Of a stretch of DNA of 64,000 nt, positions 43,552 through 55,289 are shown in pieces (the first letter of the stretch is position 1; each line of letters opens with the position of its first letter). This stretch comes from Stachybotrys elegans (taxonomy: Eukaryota; Ascomycota; Sordariomycetes; Hypocreales; Stachybotryaceae). The position numbers and the translations under genes were made by a program. The DNA lies in the NCBI GenBank assembly GCA_020746835.1, contig JAGPNK010000004.1, positions 1,922,001 through 1,986,000 of the forward strand, written 5' to 3'. The notes beneath the pieces were generated by a model. It searched no databases and was not told the DNA's origin. It was given only the letters and a program-made list of their open reading frames with translations.

Positions 43552-44964
43552 ATGAGGAGGCAAGAACGCGTTGGTGTTTGGGCATACACCCCTGTTGCGC
43601 CCATTATCGTCGCGAGGAAGCATGATTTCCCGCAATGTTTGGGCTGGTACGCGCTGCAAATCATCTATCCCGTGATATGGATAATCGGCCTTGCCGTCTT
43701 GCCAATACTTCTATGTCTCGCCTATGTACAAAGCCACATCAGTCGCCGCCTATGGTTCAAGAGGCTTGTCAGGCGATGGAGACTCCGAAAGAGCAATAAA
43801 TCGTTTCTTCGGCACATCGTCCAGCCCGTCCAGACGAGTCTCCAAATCCGTGGCAAGGCTGACACTGAGCGCTCACCATCCCCACCCACGGATCTCTTCT
43901 TCGGAAAACTGCCGCCAGAGATCCGTCGCAGCATTCTGATTTATGCCTTTGGCGACCGCGTCGTGCACCTGCACATCGAGTACTTCAGACCGTCCGAGGC
44001 GGTCAGGCGCAGGCAAGCAGGCCAAGGCATGATGCGCCGGGCCATTACAAAGGCGGCGTTTGCGTCGCATACCAGGCATTGGAGATGGCACAGCCGTCTC
44101 TGCACATCGATGCCTGGAAGTGATTTCCGGGAGAGCAGATCCCCAGATTGGATGCGGGATGATCCATGTTTAGGGCCAACCCTTTTTGGCGGGTCATCTT
44201 ACATAGTCCATGTTGGAGTTACTGGATGGCTGCTGACCTGTCGTCAAGCGTATGTTCCTCCTGGTCCTCATTAATCGAGATGCTCAGACTGCTCCAGGTA
44301 TCTAGAAGGCACGGCGGTCCTGCATACGACCAACACGCTTAAAATCTCGCACCCGCGTCTTGTCAAGGATATCCAGAGAATCCTCCCAGCAAACATGATG
44401 TCGTCTCTTACTTCTCTCGAGATCGTGCTTGGGCGGAACGGCAGTCCACCGGCACCTCTTAGCCAGAATGATTTCTCGTCACCACTGTTTCCCTCCTTGA
44501 ACCACCTCCGCATTCGCTGCACGGCTACTCCTCTATACAGCAATCACGATGGAGTCCCGCCTGGTAGGTATGGGATGTTTATAGGATGGCAAGACTTTGC
44601 AGATCACGCCTCCAGACGCCTCTTCCCCTACATTGACCGCTTCATAGCCACCATTGCACCACTAACAGCAGATATCGTCGTAGCAGGTGAGGAGGTTCCA
44701 TGGCAAATTCTTACCCGCACTGCTGGTGATACGGTGGAAAAGTTGGTGCGATCTGAGCCGTGGGAGACCAAGCACTGGCGCCAGATACCTGTCGTGGAAC
44801 ACATTTCAGAACAGTCGGATAGCTCTGTTTTGGAACAAGGGGACCAAATGGGTCGAGCCCCAGGCTATTGGGTTCTTACACAAGCATATGAACAAGTGGT
44901 GCCTTGGCAGAATCTTGAGGATTCATACCCTGTGCTGCCTTTGCAGCATCATCATTTCATATAA
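43552..44964 (+). CDS. DUF7730 fungal protein with membrane segment
   Basis: A protein of 454 residues in two exons (43552-44249, 44298-44964) with a 48 bp intron that restores the TCRQAYLEG junction typical of this family. A hydrophobic segment (about 28-52, WYALQIIYPVIWIIGLAV) is likely a membrane anchor or a buried helix. The DUF7730 part starts at FFGKLPPEIRRSILIYAF, an F-box-like beginning used by many fungal proteins of unknown role. The alternative ATGs at 43309 and 43378 would add a Ser-rich tail; I prefer the ATG at 43552, which follows a CAACC context. Function unknown. Confidence 0.74.
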
Positions 44965-45303
44965 ACGTATAAAGACATAAGACAGATGGTTGTTTTAACA
45001 ATACAAATAATGGGATGCACCTGTGTCACCATCTCCGCTCCCACTACGGTGGGATTGGATGTGCAGTCACCACGGGCAAGGCCGCTCGTTGTCTCTATCT
45101 CAATATCCTTCCTCTAAAGCCTCCTACGGGGTGATGTTGTACAGTTGGTCGTGGACCAAGTAAGCTGGTTTGGCTCGCAAAATGCTCTGTTCTAGCGCAG
45201 CCAAACCTGAAATAATACAATAAGCCTCGAAGCAAGATTCAAGGAGCAAGGCTGTGTGCATGAAGCACGAGTTGTATTTTGTTCTCAGCTTCCGGAAGCC
45301 GCA
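44965..45303. other. convergent 3' region
   Basis: About 340 bases between the DUF7730 gene and the transporter stop. No gene is seen. Confidence 0.5.
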
Positions 45304-46752
45304 TCAGCATGTAAAGGGCGTTTTGACACCTCCCGCGCTGTATCCATCCACCTAAAATTACAAATTAGTTTAACAAGACGCCAGGTTGCATACGAGGTAA
45401 CTCACAATGTTTTGGACAACGGCATATGTGCCTCCCACTAACAAGAAGAAACCGGCCGCCATGATAAAAGTATTGCAGGCGCCGTGGAACAAGTTCTTGG
45501 GGCTCAACCAGCTCCCCTCCTTCAGGAACTGGAACCACATGATGGCCGGAAAGTAGAGGGCGAAACCAGAATTGAGCAGACTTGAGATGAGAGCCACGAG
45601 GTCGTTGAAGATGGGAATGACTTCAGCGATGAACCATCCGACCACCACCACGACTAAGATTGTAAGAAGCCACGTAATCCAGCCCTTCTTTGTGTTGACG
45701 AATCGGGTGACGCTGTTGGCATAGATGCGGCCGTGGACCATGCGGCCAACCGTGACGACGAGAATCGCGCCGCTGATGAAGATGACGGGGATGGCAACCC
45801 CAAAGGCCACTCTGCTAATCAACTTGCCACCTGACAGCAATGCAGGAGATGCCACATCCTTGCCGACAAATGCGTAAATGAGAGCACCCGTGAGGATATA
45901 GATGGTAATCTGGATCGCGCCTAGAGACCAGATGGACTTTTCAAAGTCGGCAGGCGTGTGCATTTCATCCATAAAAGACAGCTGGCAGATGGTGAAGCTA
46001 TAGGCGAAGATGATGTTGAGCACGGCAATCAGTGCCTGAACGATGGTGAGGTCCTCCCTGGGCCACGCCGACCACTCGGCCTCCTGACCCGGTGCCGCAT
46101 TTCCGTTCTGGATGCCAGTGGCAATGATGGTGATGCCGATTGTGAGGAGGATAGACGCAAAATCAATATAGCCCAGAATAGCCACCTCGGCAAAGCTAGG
46201 CGGTATAGAGATGAGAGCCAGGATGGCAGCAGAAGCAATGCCCATCCACACACTGCAAACAGGCTTATCGATGATGGTGGTGAGCGCCGTGGTGCCGGTA
46301 AGGCAGTGCGAGCCAACCAGAAACAAGAGCTGGATGATGAGCATGGCGTTCATGATCTCGTATCCCACATTCCCCCACAGTAGTCTTCCCACGTCGGCAA
46401 AATGGTGAATCTCGGGATGCTTGACCTTGACGCGGCCAACCACAAGACCCGTATAGACGGCAATGAAGCCAGCAACGAGAGTGACGATGACACCCACAAC
46501 CATGCCTAGAGCCGCAAAAGCAGCTGGTAGAGACAGCGTTCCCAGCGCAATGGCCGCCACCACGAGCAGGATCGTCAGCCGTTTCCATCCCAGACGTGAG
46601 AACTTGGCAACGCCATCTCTCGCCTTGCGCTTCTCCAGGTCCGTGATCTCTCCAGCCTCGGCGTCGGCCTGAGAAAACATGTCATCCTTGACATAGGTCT
46701 TTGGCTGGCTGTTACCTCCTCCCTCGAGGGTGTTTGCCGCACGGGAGTCCAT
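45304..46752 (-). CDS. amino-acid permease, AAAP family (Mtr type)
   Basis: Plasma-membrane amino-acid transporter of 464 residues with about eleven hydrophobic helices. Two exons: 46752-45406 and a short last exon 45351-45304 (16 codons with the stop), joined across a 54 bp intron; without it the protein would end in an unrelated tail. Family signs are the N-terminal FSRLGWKRLTILLV, the LGTLSLPAAFA helix 1 motif and the FAYSFTICQLSFMDEM segment, as in the Neurospora neutral/aromatic permease Mtr. The ATG at 46752 begins a normal cytosolic tail; an open extension upstream has no ATG in use. Exact substrates cannot be told. Confidence 0.92.
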
Positions 46753-47501
46753 GATGGTGCGTGTAAGTGTGTAAGAGGACACGAGGCGGGGAGGGTCGTA
46801 AGGCTGAAGACTTTCCCCACGACTCCTGATGATTCTGATAATCAAAACGATTCAAGATCCAGGGGCTAGAGGTTATCAGCGAAAGGGTAGATAGAAATTT
46901 TCCTCCGGACCGGCATACTCGTGACGAAATCCGCGATTCCATCAGTCATGGAAACCATAGACTGGTATGCGCTAGTGACTAAAAGTGGAATGACGACCTG
47001 GAAGTGGCTCCATCACGAAACCAGGCTTTGGACTTTTGGCTTCTCATCATACCGGATTGATGCCGAGTTTTATGAGAATGTTGCTTGCTAGTTGTATGAG
47101 TCTGATACAAGATGAACCCTATCGACGCCAGACAGCATATTGAAACATTTCAGAAGAATGATTATATCAACTGCCGGTGATGGTGGCGTGAGAGTCGCGG
47201 GACTCGGATGGTGGGACTCGATTCGGAACCGGACCGGTCCCATTATTCTATCCACGAAAAGGTTGTACATGGTGTTGCAGAATTTTCCACGGGGTTACTT
47301 TCTTGGTACTAGAGTGGCAAGACAAACATCGACGTCCCAGAGGTGGGATTCAGGGTCCTCGATAGTCTGGTTTCCGGCGTTTTATCGATAGCGAGCAAGC
47401 TACAAGTAAAAAAACAACAGTTGTGATCTTCTACTTGAGAATTGGCTCCTTACATGGCAAGTCTATAGCTTATTGCAAACAACAAGGGAAGGATCACTAT
47501 T
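46753..47501. other. intergenic region
   Basis: About 750 bases between the permease start and the stop of the S28 peptidase gene, both on the minus strand. No supported gene. Confidence 0.5.
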
Positions 47502-49229
47502 CTAAAGCTCCAAGGAACCCTCGTATATCTGACTGCTCTGCTTCTGTTCAGCAAACTCCTTTAGCCAAGCCTTTACAAAAGCAGCCTCTTCTTTCTGCGT
47601 CTCTTCCACGGCAGCTGGAGGCAGGCCAGGCTCGCTCGGCTCAGCCTTCAAGCCATTCTCGTCCCAGTGGTGGACGCCATAGTCGAGGAGAATAAAGGGC
47701 TCCTCGGTGGTGGACTTGCGCTCCGGCAGGCCCAGCTTATGCGGCGTGGCCTGACGCCATGGATCACGAGTGCCGTCGACGATGGCCACACGCGGGTAGC
47801 TAAAGTTAAAGCCTCCCAGCTTGTTGATGGAGTCGACAATCTCAGGCTTGGCTGTGATGTTAAACAGCATGGGGCAGTGCATTGACTCAAAATCGGTGGT
47901 GATGACGCGTGAGATCATGGGTTGGATCTCCTCAGGTACATTGTTGCCCGAAGGGAAATAGCCCCATCTACTACATTAGAGATCCAGATACATCAACGGG
48001 GGGTGCATGGGTACTTACTGCGTGCAGGTTTGGTAACCCCAGCTGCGAACTGAGCTAATCCGCGTCCAAAGCGTCTCAATCTGATAACGCCGGGACAGAC
48101 ACGTCTTCAAGGGTGTGCTGGAGCAGAAGCCCTTCAGATTCTCGATGACCGACGCTTTGGTGAGTCCAATAAAGTTGAGGAGGTTGAACGTGACATCACT
48201 GTCCTCGTCGAAGCCAGCCTCCGTGACGACCTTCTTGACGGTAGGGACGAGATGCCGCGTGCTTCCATAGAGAAGAGCGTTTGAGCTGATGGCGCCACAG
48301 TATGCACCAAACTCATACGCATCAAGCTCCGGGTCCCAATTCGTGTTCTGCAGCAGAGAGATTGGCTCACTGAGGAACGACGCAAAGGACTGGTCATCCA
48401 GCTCTCCTAGACGGAAGAGGTTTTTGAAGTCAGTGATCCTATCACGGTCGCCGCTCAAAAGGACAGCATCGACAATCTTGAAGATGTTCTGGTGATGGCT
48501 GGCACAATCTCCCGGGGAGAAGAGACGCGCCGCCTCAAAGTACTCCCAGTAGTCAAAGATGGCAGCGGTAACACCCGACGAGGAGATGGCGCCCCAGTAC
48601 TGCTCTGGATAGAGCTTGCGCGCAAAGGCGGCGAAGGCGCCAGCGTAGGAGCCGCCGTAGATGATCCACGGCGTGTCTGGAGGGTTGAGGCCCGCATCCT
48701 CGAGGCCGTGGAACTTGACGTGCTTGGCAAAGTAGGCCGTGTCGGCGAGGGCCTGCTCGGTAGACAGGAAGCGCATATCCTCAGGGCTGGGCAGTGGGTC
48801 TGACCCCGGGAAGCTGGAGCCGTAGTAGCGGTGCTCCAGGATGACACCCAGCCCGTCGGTGGCCTTGGTCAGGATGCTCACGATGCCGTGCTCAAGGAAG
48901 GGGATGCGCTCGGCGGCGTCCGTCTCGCCGGCAGCGAGGACGATGACGGGGCCGCCGGGCTTGTAGCTAGACGCATCAAACCAGTACCTCAGATTGAAGT
49001 GCTCGTCGACGTGGGGCTCGTAGATGGAATCGTTGTGGAAATGGTCGATTGGGACGGAGAGGTTGTACTCCTGCCATTTCGCTGCGCGTGCGGCGCCAAC
49101 CCCGACCGGCGGCTCATTGCCCTGGTCCCGGAGAGCCTGCCGGAGGGCGATGCCGAAGGGCGAGATAGCGACTGCAGGAGTCGCGGCCCATAGAAGGATG
49201 GCGGACCACGTAAGAAGTCGTCCAGCCAT
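47502..49229 (-). CDS. secreted serine peptidase, family S28
   Basis: Prolyl carboxypeptidase / dipeptidyl-peptidase II-like enzyme that trims proline-containing peptides, probably outside the cell in acid conditions. It has 558 residues in two exons (49229-48019, 47967-47502) with a 51 bp intron; the junction gives TCTQWGYF, a family signature. A signal peptide covers about residues 1-21. Catalytic residues: Ser194 in GGSYAGAF, Asp472 in VDGTRDPW and the His in GVHHWDEN. The EHRYYG motif (132-137) and N-glycosylation sites are also present. Confidence 0.96.
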
Positions 49230-49874
49230 GGCGCGTGTGTTTGTTTACGTTGGGATGACGCTTCCTGCCGGATTACGACACTAGCCGGTCCTGGAGGTTT
49301 CAGGGATATAGGGTAGGGAACAAGGTCAGCTGGGGGAGTTGGCAAATTCTTTCCCTATCTAAAGGCAGATAACCCAGACCCCAAATCACGACTAGAGCAA
49401 CCAAACTTTAGCCATCAATTCAGCAATCATGGAGGATGCAAGAGTCAAGAATAGACGGTGTGAGAAAGTCCCTTGGCTGGACAGTCGTATCAGGATCCAA
49501 CCCCTGCGTCGTCGACTCCTAGATGCAGTGGCGGCCCTCGACTCAGCCAATCAAGGAGCAAATAGATCATCAAGTCAGGTCCAGCCCCCCGTAATCCATC
49601 GCAGCCGGCTTCAAGGGCCCCCGCACCCAGAATTAGAAGGCGCTTCGTTGGGCCCAAGAGGACAGGGGAACATGTCGACGTGTCCAAGGGTGATCTTGTC
49701 TTGATGTAGGGTTCTCGTCAGGATGCTCACTTATCTAAGCCCGCCTCCGTCTTCTTCTCCGGTTGACGTAGTCAGCTGCTGTGGCATTGCCGTATTACGT
49801 GACGGAGCCGAGTATTACCAGTTTCCTGAACCTGTTTAGGCGTTTTGTTTCGAACCTTCCCAAAGAAAGGTACA
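49230..49874. other. intergenic region
   Basis: About 645 bases between divergent genes. An ATG-started frame at 49429-49704 (91 codons, Arg/Pro-rich) shows no domain or signal peptide and is not called. Confidence 0.5.
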
Positions 49875-51674
49875 ATGCGTCTCATCAACGTCGAGACTCT
49901 CGAGGTGGAGGAGTTCTTCGGTCAGGATGTTCCCCAATACGCCATTCTGTCTCACACATGGCTCGAAGGGGAGATTTCCTACGAGGTCTGGTCAGAACAA
50001 CCCCAAGTCGCCAAAACCAAACAGGGATACTCCAAAATTATATCTATGTGCGAGACGACCAAGTCACTGTACGGTCTGAAGTACGCATGGGTCGACACCA
50101 ACTGCATCGACAAGCGCCTCAGTGCTGAGCTGTCCGAGGCTCTCAACTCCATGTATAAATGGTATGCGGATGCTGAAGTCTGTATCGTCTATCTAGCAGA
50201 CGTCGATTACACGCCTACCGGAGAAAACGCCACAGGGCAACACGACCAGCTTCCCGAAGAAACCCTACAGCAATTTCGTTCCAGCAGGTGGTTTACCCGA
50301 GGGTGGACTCTTCAGGAGCTGATTGCCCCAAAGAATCTCGTTTTCTTCTCCAAGGAATGGAATTTGATTGCTTCCAGAAAGGAGCTGGTTCGTGAGATAT
50401 CACAAATTACAGGAATCTCAGACGAGAGCTGTACAGAGGCGTTGGCAGCGACATCTGTGGCTGAGAAGATGCACTGGGCCTCTGGGCGACAAACCACGAG
50501 GGTCGAAGATATCGCTTACTGTTTGATGGGAATATTCGATGTGAACATGCCGCTTCTTTACGGCGAAGGGACGAATGCTTTTGTGCGGCTGCAAGAAGAG
50601 ATCCTAAAAACCTCTAACGACAGGTCAATCCTAGCATGGACCATGGACAACAACTCTATCCGCTATGTGCTAGCTCCGAGCCCAAGAAACTTCGGAACCG
50701 TACCACGGCCTTTCAAGTTACAGGGCGATTTCGAACTCACAGACGGCGAGAGACTTCACTACAGCATGACTAACCGGGGCTTGAGGATAACTGCTCGAAT
50801 GTTTCCAATGCACCACCCCAATCTATGGATGGTCCCTTTATATCGAGCTACACTATCTGATGATTCTGATCGTCGGTATGTCTGCATGGTGGCCTGGTCC
50901 TATAATTCTCGGGAATTATGTCGTCTTCCACAGATTGGAACCCCCCAGATCATTGAGCTACCAGACATCAATAGTCTACAAGAGTACGATATATACCTAA
51001 CGAGAAGCTCCGGCATGCTCGAATCCTTTACCTCCCCGCCTGAGAAGATCCTACAAGATTCTATGGATACGCTGTCAAGAAGGCATGCACGACTTGGATT
51101 CATCGGTCTCGGGTCTATTGTGTCCATCGCGGCATTGAAACTTGAAAAGCAAGAATGGCGAGAGATTCCGGATCAAATAATGGCATTCTCAGTGTCATTG
51201 GAGCCCTCGGAAAAGACTGAGATATTTTACAATGTCTGCAAGATCGAATCCACGGACCTTTGGAATCCCCTGTACATGGTCATTGGGAACCAAGTACGAA
51301 CCAATAACTCTGTTGATTGGTTTACGTTTTGCTCCCGAGAGTTACCAGCATCAACAATTGTGGAAGATATCTTGGAAGGAAAATTCAAATCGGACAGTGA
51401 CTGGAGCACTCAGATATCGTTCCCGGGATGGGGAGCTTGCGCAAATCTCCCAGGGGTAGATACATCCAAACAGCCGCTCATTCTACTGAGCCGTTCTGTA
51501 ACGCAAGACACGGAAACAGATAGCAAGTCACTGAGGGAGCTAGAAGAGGCATCGGCTGAAGGCACACCAACGAGAAAGGAGAAGGAGATATCGCTGGGAC
51601 TCGCACTCTTCTTGAGAATGCTCGGCGCCATGGCGGCTCTGTATCTAGCATCGTGGGCCGTGCGAAGCGTGTGA
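49875..51674 (+). CDS. HET-domain protein, HET-E/HET-D type N-terminus
   Basis: A single-exon protein of 599 residues. The HET domain begins at residue 1 with MRLINVETLEVEEFF, followed by YAILSHTW (22-29), YAWVDTNCID (70-79), MYKWYADAEVCIVYLADV (93-110) and RGWTLQELIAP (142-152). This is the subgroup found at the N-terminus of HET-E-1 like incompatibility proteins. No NACHT or WD40 region follows; instead a beta-rich C-terminal part ends in a hydrophobic segment (about 580-596) that may be a membrane anchor. The frame opens at a TTG at 49845; the ATG at 49875 is the family start. Confidence 0.93.
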   Translation: MRLINVETLEVEEFFGQDVPQYAILSHTWLEGEISYEVWSEQPQVAKTKQGYSKIISMCETTKSLYGLKYAWVDTNCIDKRLSAELSEALNSMYKWYADAEVCIVYLADVDYTPTGENATGQHDQLPEETLQQFRSSRWFTRGWTLQELIAPKNLVFFSKEWNLIASRKELVREISQITGISDESCTEALAATSVAEKMHWASGRQTTRVEDIAYCLMGIFDVNMPLLYGEGTNAFVRLQEEILKTSNDRSILAWTMDNNSIRYVLAPSPRNFGTVPRPFKLQGDFELTDGERLHYSMTNRGLRITARMFPMHHPNLWMVPLYRATLSDDSDRRYVCMVAWSYNSRELCRLPQIGTPQIIELPDINSLQEYDIYLTRSSGMLESFTSPPEKILQDSMDTLSRRHARLGFIGLGSIVSIAALKLEKQEWREIPDQIMAFSVSLEPSEKTEIFYNVCKIESTDLWNPLYMVIGNQVRTNNSVDWFTFCSRELPASTIVEDILEGKFKSDSDWSTQISFPGWGACANLPGVDTSKQPLILLSRSVTQDTETDSKSLRELEEASAEGTPTRKEKEISLGLALFLRMLGAMAALYLASWAVRSV

Positions 51675-52761
51675 TAGAGAATAAGATATCTTTAGGAGTT
51701 GTGTTTGGGTGTGTGTAACTGTGTCAAAACCTCTTTCCACCTGCATAAAACACGTCAGTAACAAATTAGGATGGTTATATTTGGTTGTGACAAAGATGAA
51801 GAAGGTGAAGTCAGGATACTTGCGAAAGTGTAGGAGGGATGAACTAGACGTGACGCTTGGGCTTTGGATATTTAACTTTATACACCTTTCACAACACTTG
51901 ACATTCAGCAACAGTGCACTGTTTTCAGCCGGTAGCTTAGGTGCCAAGTCATACAGTGCCAATATTACTTTGGAGTTGTCTACATGCCTAGCATGTCAGT
52001 TGATGCATCTCATCATTCCCCGCAGACGGACGGACCCTAGTTCGCAGGGTGTCGTCACAATCCTGGCTGGATTTGGAACTACGTGCAAGTAAATTTTAGC
52101 CCCGGCGGCTCAAAGTGAAGGGGGGCGTGGTGGGCAAAGAGTTGACCAGGCATGAAACAGCCATTGTGCGCCGGTGGTAGGTTATGACTCGTCGCAGTCG
52201 ATCGGTATTCTACATAACTGGGACATGCAACCAGTATATCACTCTGCCGTCGTGACATAGGTGATCCTTTCCTTGATCTCAGCCACTCCTTAAAAGGTTG
52301 CTCGAACTGAATCTGCCTTGGACACACGATCCTTTACCGCCCCTTCTTCAAGCAATAAGGCTAGGTATACCGCCCCTCACCACCATGAGCTGGCCAGTTG
52401 GGCTAAGTGCTAAGCTAAAAGATTAGCACAATCCTTACATAGATTAGCCAGCGAATCGCCTCTCTCGTCCAGGGCGTTTGCGCCTTGTAGGAGATCTGGG
52501 ATGATGGGTTGCTGCTGACGGTCTCCACTGCGGCTGATAATTAAAATGGCGGGATGGCTTGTTCGCGATGGCTTCCTTGTTGGTAGTATCGTCAACAGGC
52601 CTTTAATTTAGGGCTGTCGTGTTAATAAATAGCATGTGTGTCCCTTGATGACCCGGTTTGTGGGAGTTCTGCCTCTTCCGCGTTCTAGCTCTTGTCGCAC
52701 ACCAGCCATCAATTCTGTACCAACACGCATTTCACGCACTTACACGTCATTACAACCGGCA
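51675..52761. other. intergenic region
   Basis: About 1.1 kb without a supported gene. Frames at 51709-52092 and 51645-51962 have no domain and biased composition. The right end contains the promoter of the next small gene. Confidence 0.5.
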
Positions 52762-53052
52762 ATGTCTGACGCCAAAGCGACCAACTCCCACTCCGTCTTC
52801 GAGCGCATCCTGCAGCTCGTGCAGACCCTCGCGCTGACGGGCATCCTCGTCGTGCTGGCCATGCTGCTCGTAGAGGTGCGACGCTTCACCAGCGACGACC
52901 ACGGCGTCGCCATCCGCATCGCCAACTCCGAAGGCCTGCCTGTCCGCATGGTGTTTGGCGGCACGGGCTCCAGCAGCCAGAATCCGTTTTACATCTCGAG
53001 CGTGGGGCTCGGCAACAGCTTCGATCCGCTCTGGATCCGTGTCGACCAGTAA
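52762..53052 (+). CDS. small single-pass membrane protein, unknown
   Basis: A possible gene of 96 residues. After a short hydrophilic start (MSDAKATNSHSVFERILQL) comes one membrane helix (about 22-40, TLALTGILVVLAMLLVEV), then a polar tail with GVAIRIANSEGLPVRMVFGG. The ATG at 52762 has an A at -3; the frame is open 42 codons further upstream from another ATG. Its codon use is GC-rich at third positions, like neighbouring genes, which favours coding. No family recognised. Confidence 0.55.
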   Translation: MSDAKATNSHSVFERILQLVQTLALTGILVVLAMLLVEVRRFTSDDHGVAIRIANSEGLPVRMVFGGTGSSSQNPFYISSVGLGNSFDPLWIRVDQ

Positions 53053-53477
53053 TTACTTTGGGGGAGGGAAATTGTAATCAATTGCGATACCCTAGCGAGG
53101 AGTTTGACGCTTTACCGGGACTATGAGGGGATGGGCTGGGTGGGAGAGAGGGAGGTTAGGGGTAATAATTGTGTCTTTTTATTTGATGAAAATGAAGCCA
53201 TGATCACCAACTGGAGGACATCACACTCATCATTAAGCATGTGAATACTTGGTGCCTTGCATGATAATTGTAGATTTCTTGGGGTGGAATTAAGGTAGGT
53301 GGGATGTAGGGTAGGTGCTTGGTGGGCGAACCGGCACGGCGCAATATTTCCCCGCCACTTTGGTGATAAGGCATATCTGTCGAAGCCACCAAGTCGCTGC
53401 ATCAGCAACGTCACGACCCGCGCCCGGTGCCGCCACCAACCTCTACACGCAGAATCCGACCGACGGACATTGCCAAA
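53053..53477. other. intergenic region, promoter of KSH1
   Basis: About 425 bases with no gene. Short frames on both strands are not supported. Confidence 0.5.
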
Positions 53478-53812
53478 ATGGTAATTCGATAGCGAATACA
53501 GCTCCAGGCTTCTACTGACACAGCGTCAGACCGCCCTCTTCAAGTTCGAGTCCTTGATACTCGTCCTCCTCCTCGCCATCTGCACTTCCGCCTACGTCCA
53601 CCAGATCTTCCCCCGAATCCTCGACTCCAACAAGACTGGGTTAGCCTGCCCGACACTAGAAATTGCGGCGAGCGAGCTGTTTGACTGACTTGCCCAGGTT
53701 CTTCGGCATCATGTGGAAGTTTGCAAGAATCGGCGAGCGATTGAGCCCCTACATAAGCATAGCCTGCGTCGTCATGGCCACTCGCCTCCTCCTCGGAATG
53801 GACCAGAGCTAA
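53478..53812 (+). CDS. KSH1: KSH1/kish, Golgi membrane protein
   Basis: Homologue of the small TMEM167/kish protein of the early secretory pathway, 75 residues (family 72-75). Three exons: 53478-53480, 53530-53639 and 53698-53812. Exon 1 contributes only the ATG; the next codon follows a 49 bp intron with CTGAC branch site. The protein starts TALFKFESL, has a first membrane helix (about 8-24), the conserved NKTGFFGIMWKFARIGER block with its junction across the second intron, and a second helix up to the end. The block NKTG-x-x-GI-x-WK-x-ARIGER is diagnostic. It is not found by simple frame search because each piece is short. Confidence 0.88.
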
Positions 53813-55289
53813 GGACAAATGATGGACCTGTTCTACGATATGATATTGCATGCGCCGTACGCCTTACGATGAACCCGCGCTGAACCACCCACTGCCCCGC
53901 GAGAGCAATCCCGACTCGAGCCGAGCCTCTGGCATGACGACAGCGCAGGGTCAGGCACAATGGGACCACCAATATATATGTAATGACCAAGGTGTCATCT
54001 ATACCGTGCGACGACGCCAACGTCAACGTCAACGCCAACCAGGAGTTAAAGTGGTCCCCGGCGTTCAGCTAGAATACCCGAAATAAACAATTCATCCCAA
54101 CTTTCTCGAAAACAATAGTGGTGATGCCTGACCTGAAGACGGAACATGGTACCATGGCTCTAGCCCCCGTCTTCGTGTCTGTAGTGTCGGCGCGAAGAGA
54201 AACAAGGACTCCACGAGACCTTGACATACGTACCACGCATGGCCAAGCTCGGGTCAGAATCGCGCAAGCAAAGCAGAGGCCAAGGATCATCCTCTACTTG
54301 ACGCAACGATGGGTGGGCCGTGCCCCCATCCATCGATGGGACAGCACAGGACATGTTTGCACCGATCGGAAATCACGGACAGCCAAGCCAACATTTTGCT
54401 ATTGCAGCGTCTATCTGAAACTCTACAGGCACAGCAGATTGGCCGACGAGAGCCTCGTCATGCGGTAGCGAGGGAGAATATGCGTTATCAGCGAAATGAA
54501 CCCAGGAGCTGTACCAAGCATATTAAAAATTGGATCGATCCCACGAGCCTGACGTGACAGGGAAAATAATTTCCGTGCAAGCATGGACCGCAGCATCATT
54601 CAACACCACATCAAAATTCCCATCGAAACTCCCATCGAAATAGTTTTGATCAACAGAGAGGAGCACTGCCCCATTTTTCGTTCTTTCTCGAATTAATGCC
54701 TCTTTCTATGATCTTCGTTCCCCTCACGGAGCAAACAGCCCTGATTTCCAGGTGGTAAGCGACGCTGGAGACCAAGATGACAGGCGGGGTGTTTCAACTC
54801 GTTTCAAGTAGATCGCCCCCGACAGGGATGTCATGCAGACCCGGCGCCGACTCGTGGTAGCCGCCGGCGCCGGTGCATCTGAATATTGAATATTCTTCTT
54901 GGGAACAGCAGCCCACCGATCCACCTCTCCTTGGCTCATCTCGGCTCTGCTCACCGCGCGCGCGCGGCTGTGTCATTGACAGTCCGTCCAATCTTTTGGC
55001 GGACCGGGATCGACATCCAGGCGTCCGTCCGGTCGGTATAAGAGAGGGCCATCCTCTCGTGGATGGGATGGTCTTCCCTTCTTGCTCCAGGCTCTTCACC
55101 AGCTTTCAGTTCATTCTCTTCCCTTCACCAGGCTTTGCTTTCATTCGCTTCTACCTCTTCATTGACTGAAGTAACCACTTGTCTGTCCATCGACACTCAC
55201 ACATTCACTACACCGCTAGCCGGATCACACATTCATTGCTCCCTTTGGTCAATCTACCTCAACCTTCTTTTCACCCCAAAGCCTTAACC
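53813..55289. other. intergenic region, promoter of AA9 gene
   Basis: About 1.5 kb. An ATG frame at 53850-54086 (78 codons, starts MRRTPYDEPALNH and has a QRQRQRQ run) begins 38 bases after the KSH1 stop; it may be part of the KSH1 3' end or a small gene. Other frames at 54118-54557 have no support. The right part holds the AA9 promoter. Confidence 0.45.
55037..55043 (+). promoter_or_regulatory. TATA-like box of AA9 gene
   Basis: TATAAGA, about 250 bases before the start codon, followed by a pyrimidine-rich leader, consistent with a long 5' untranslated region. Confidence 0.45.

Noticed and set aside
49429..49704. 91-codon ATG frame upstream of the second HET gene
   Set aside because: Arg/Pro-rich, no domain, no splice support; may be chance.
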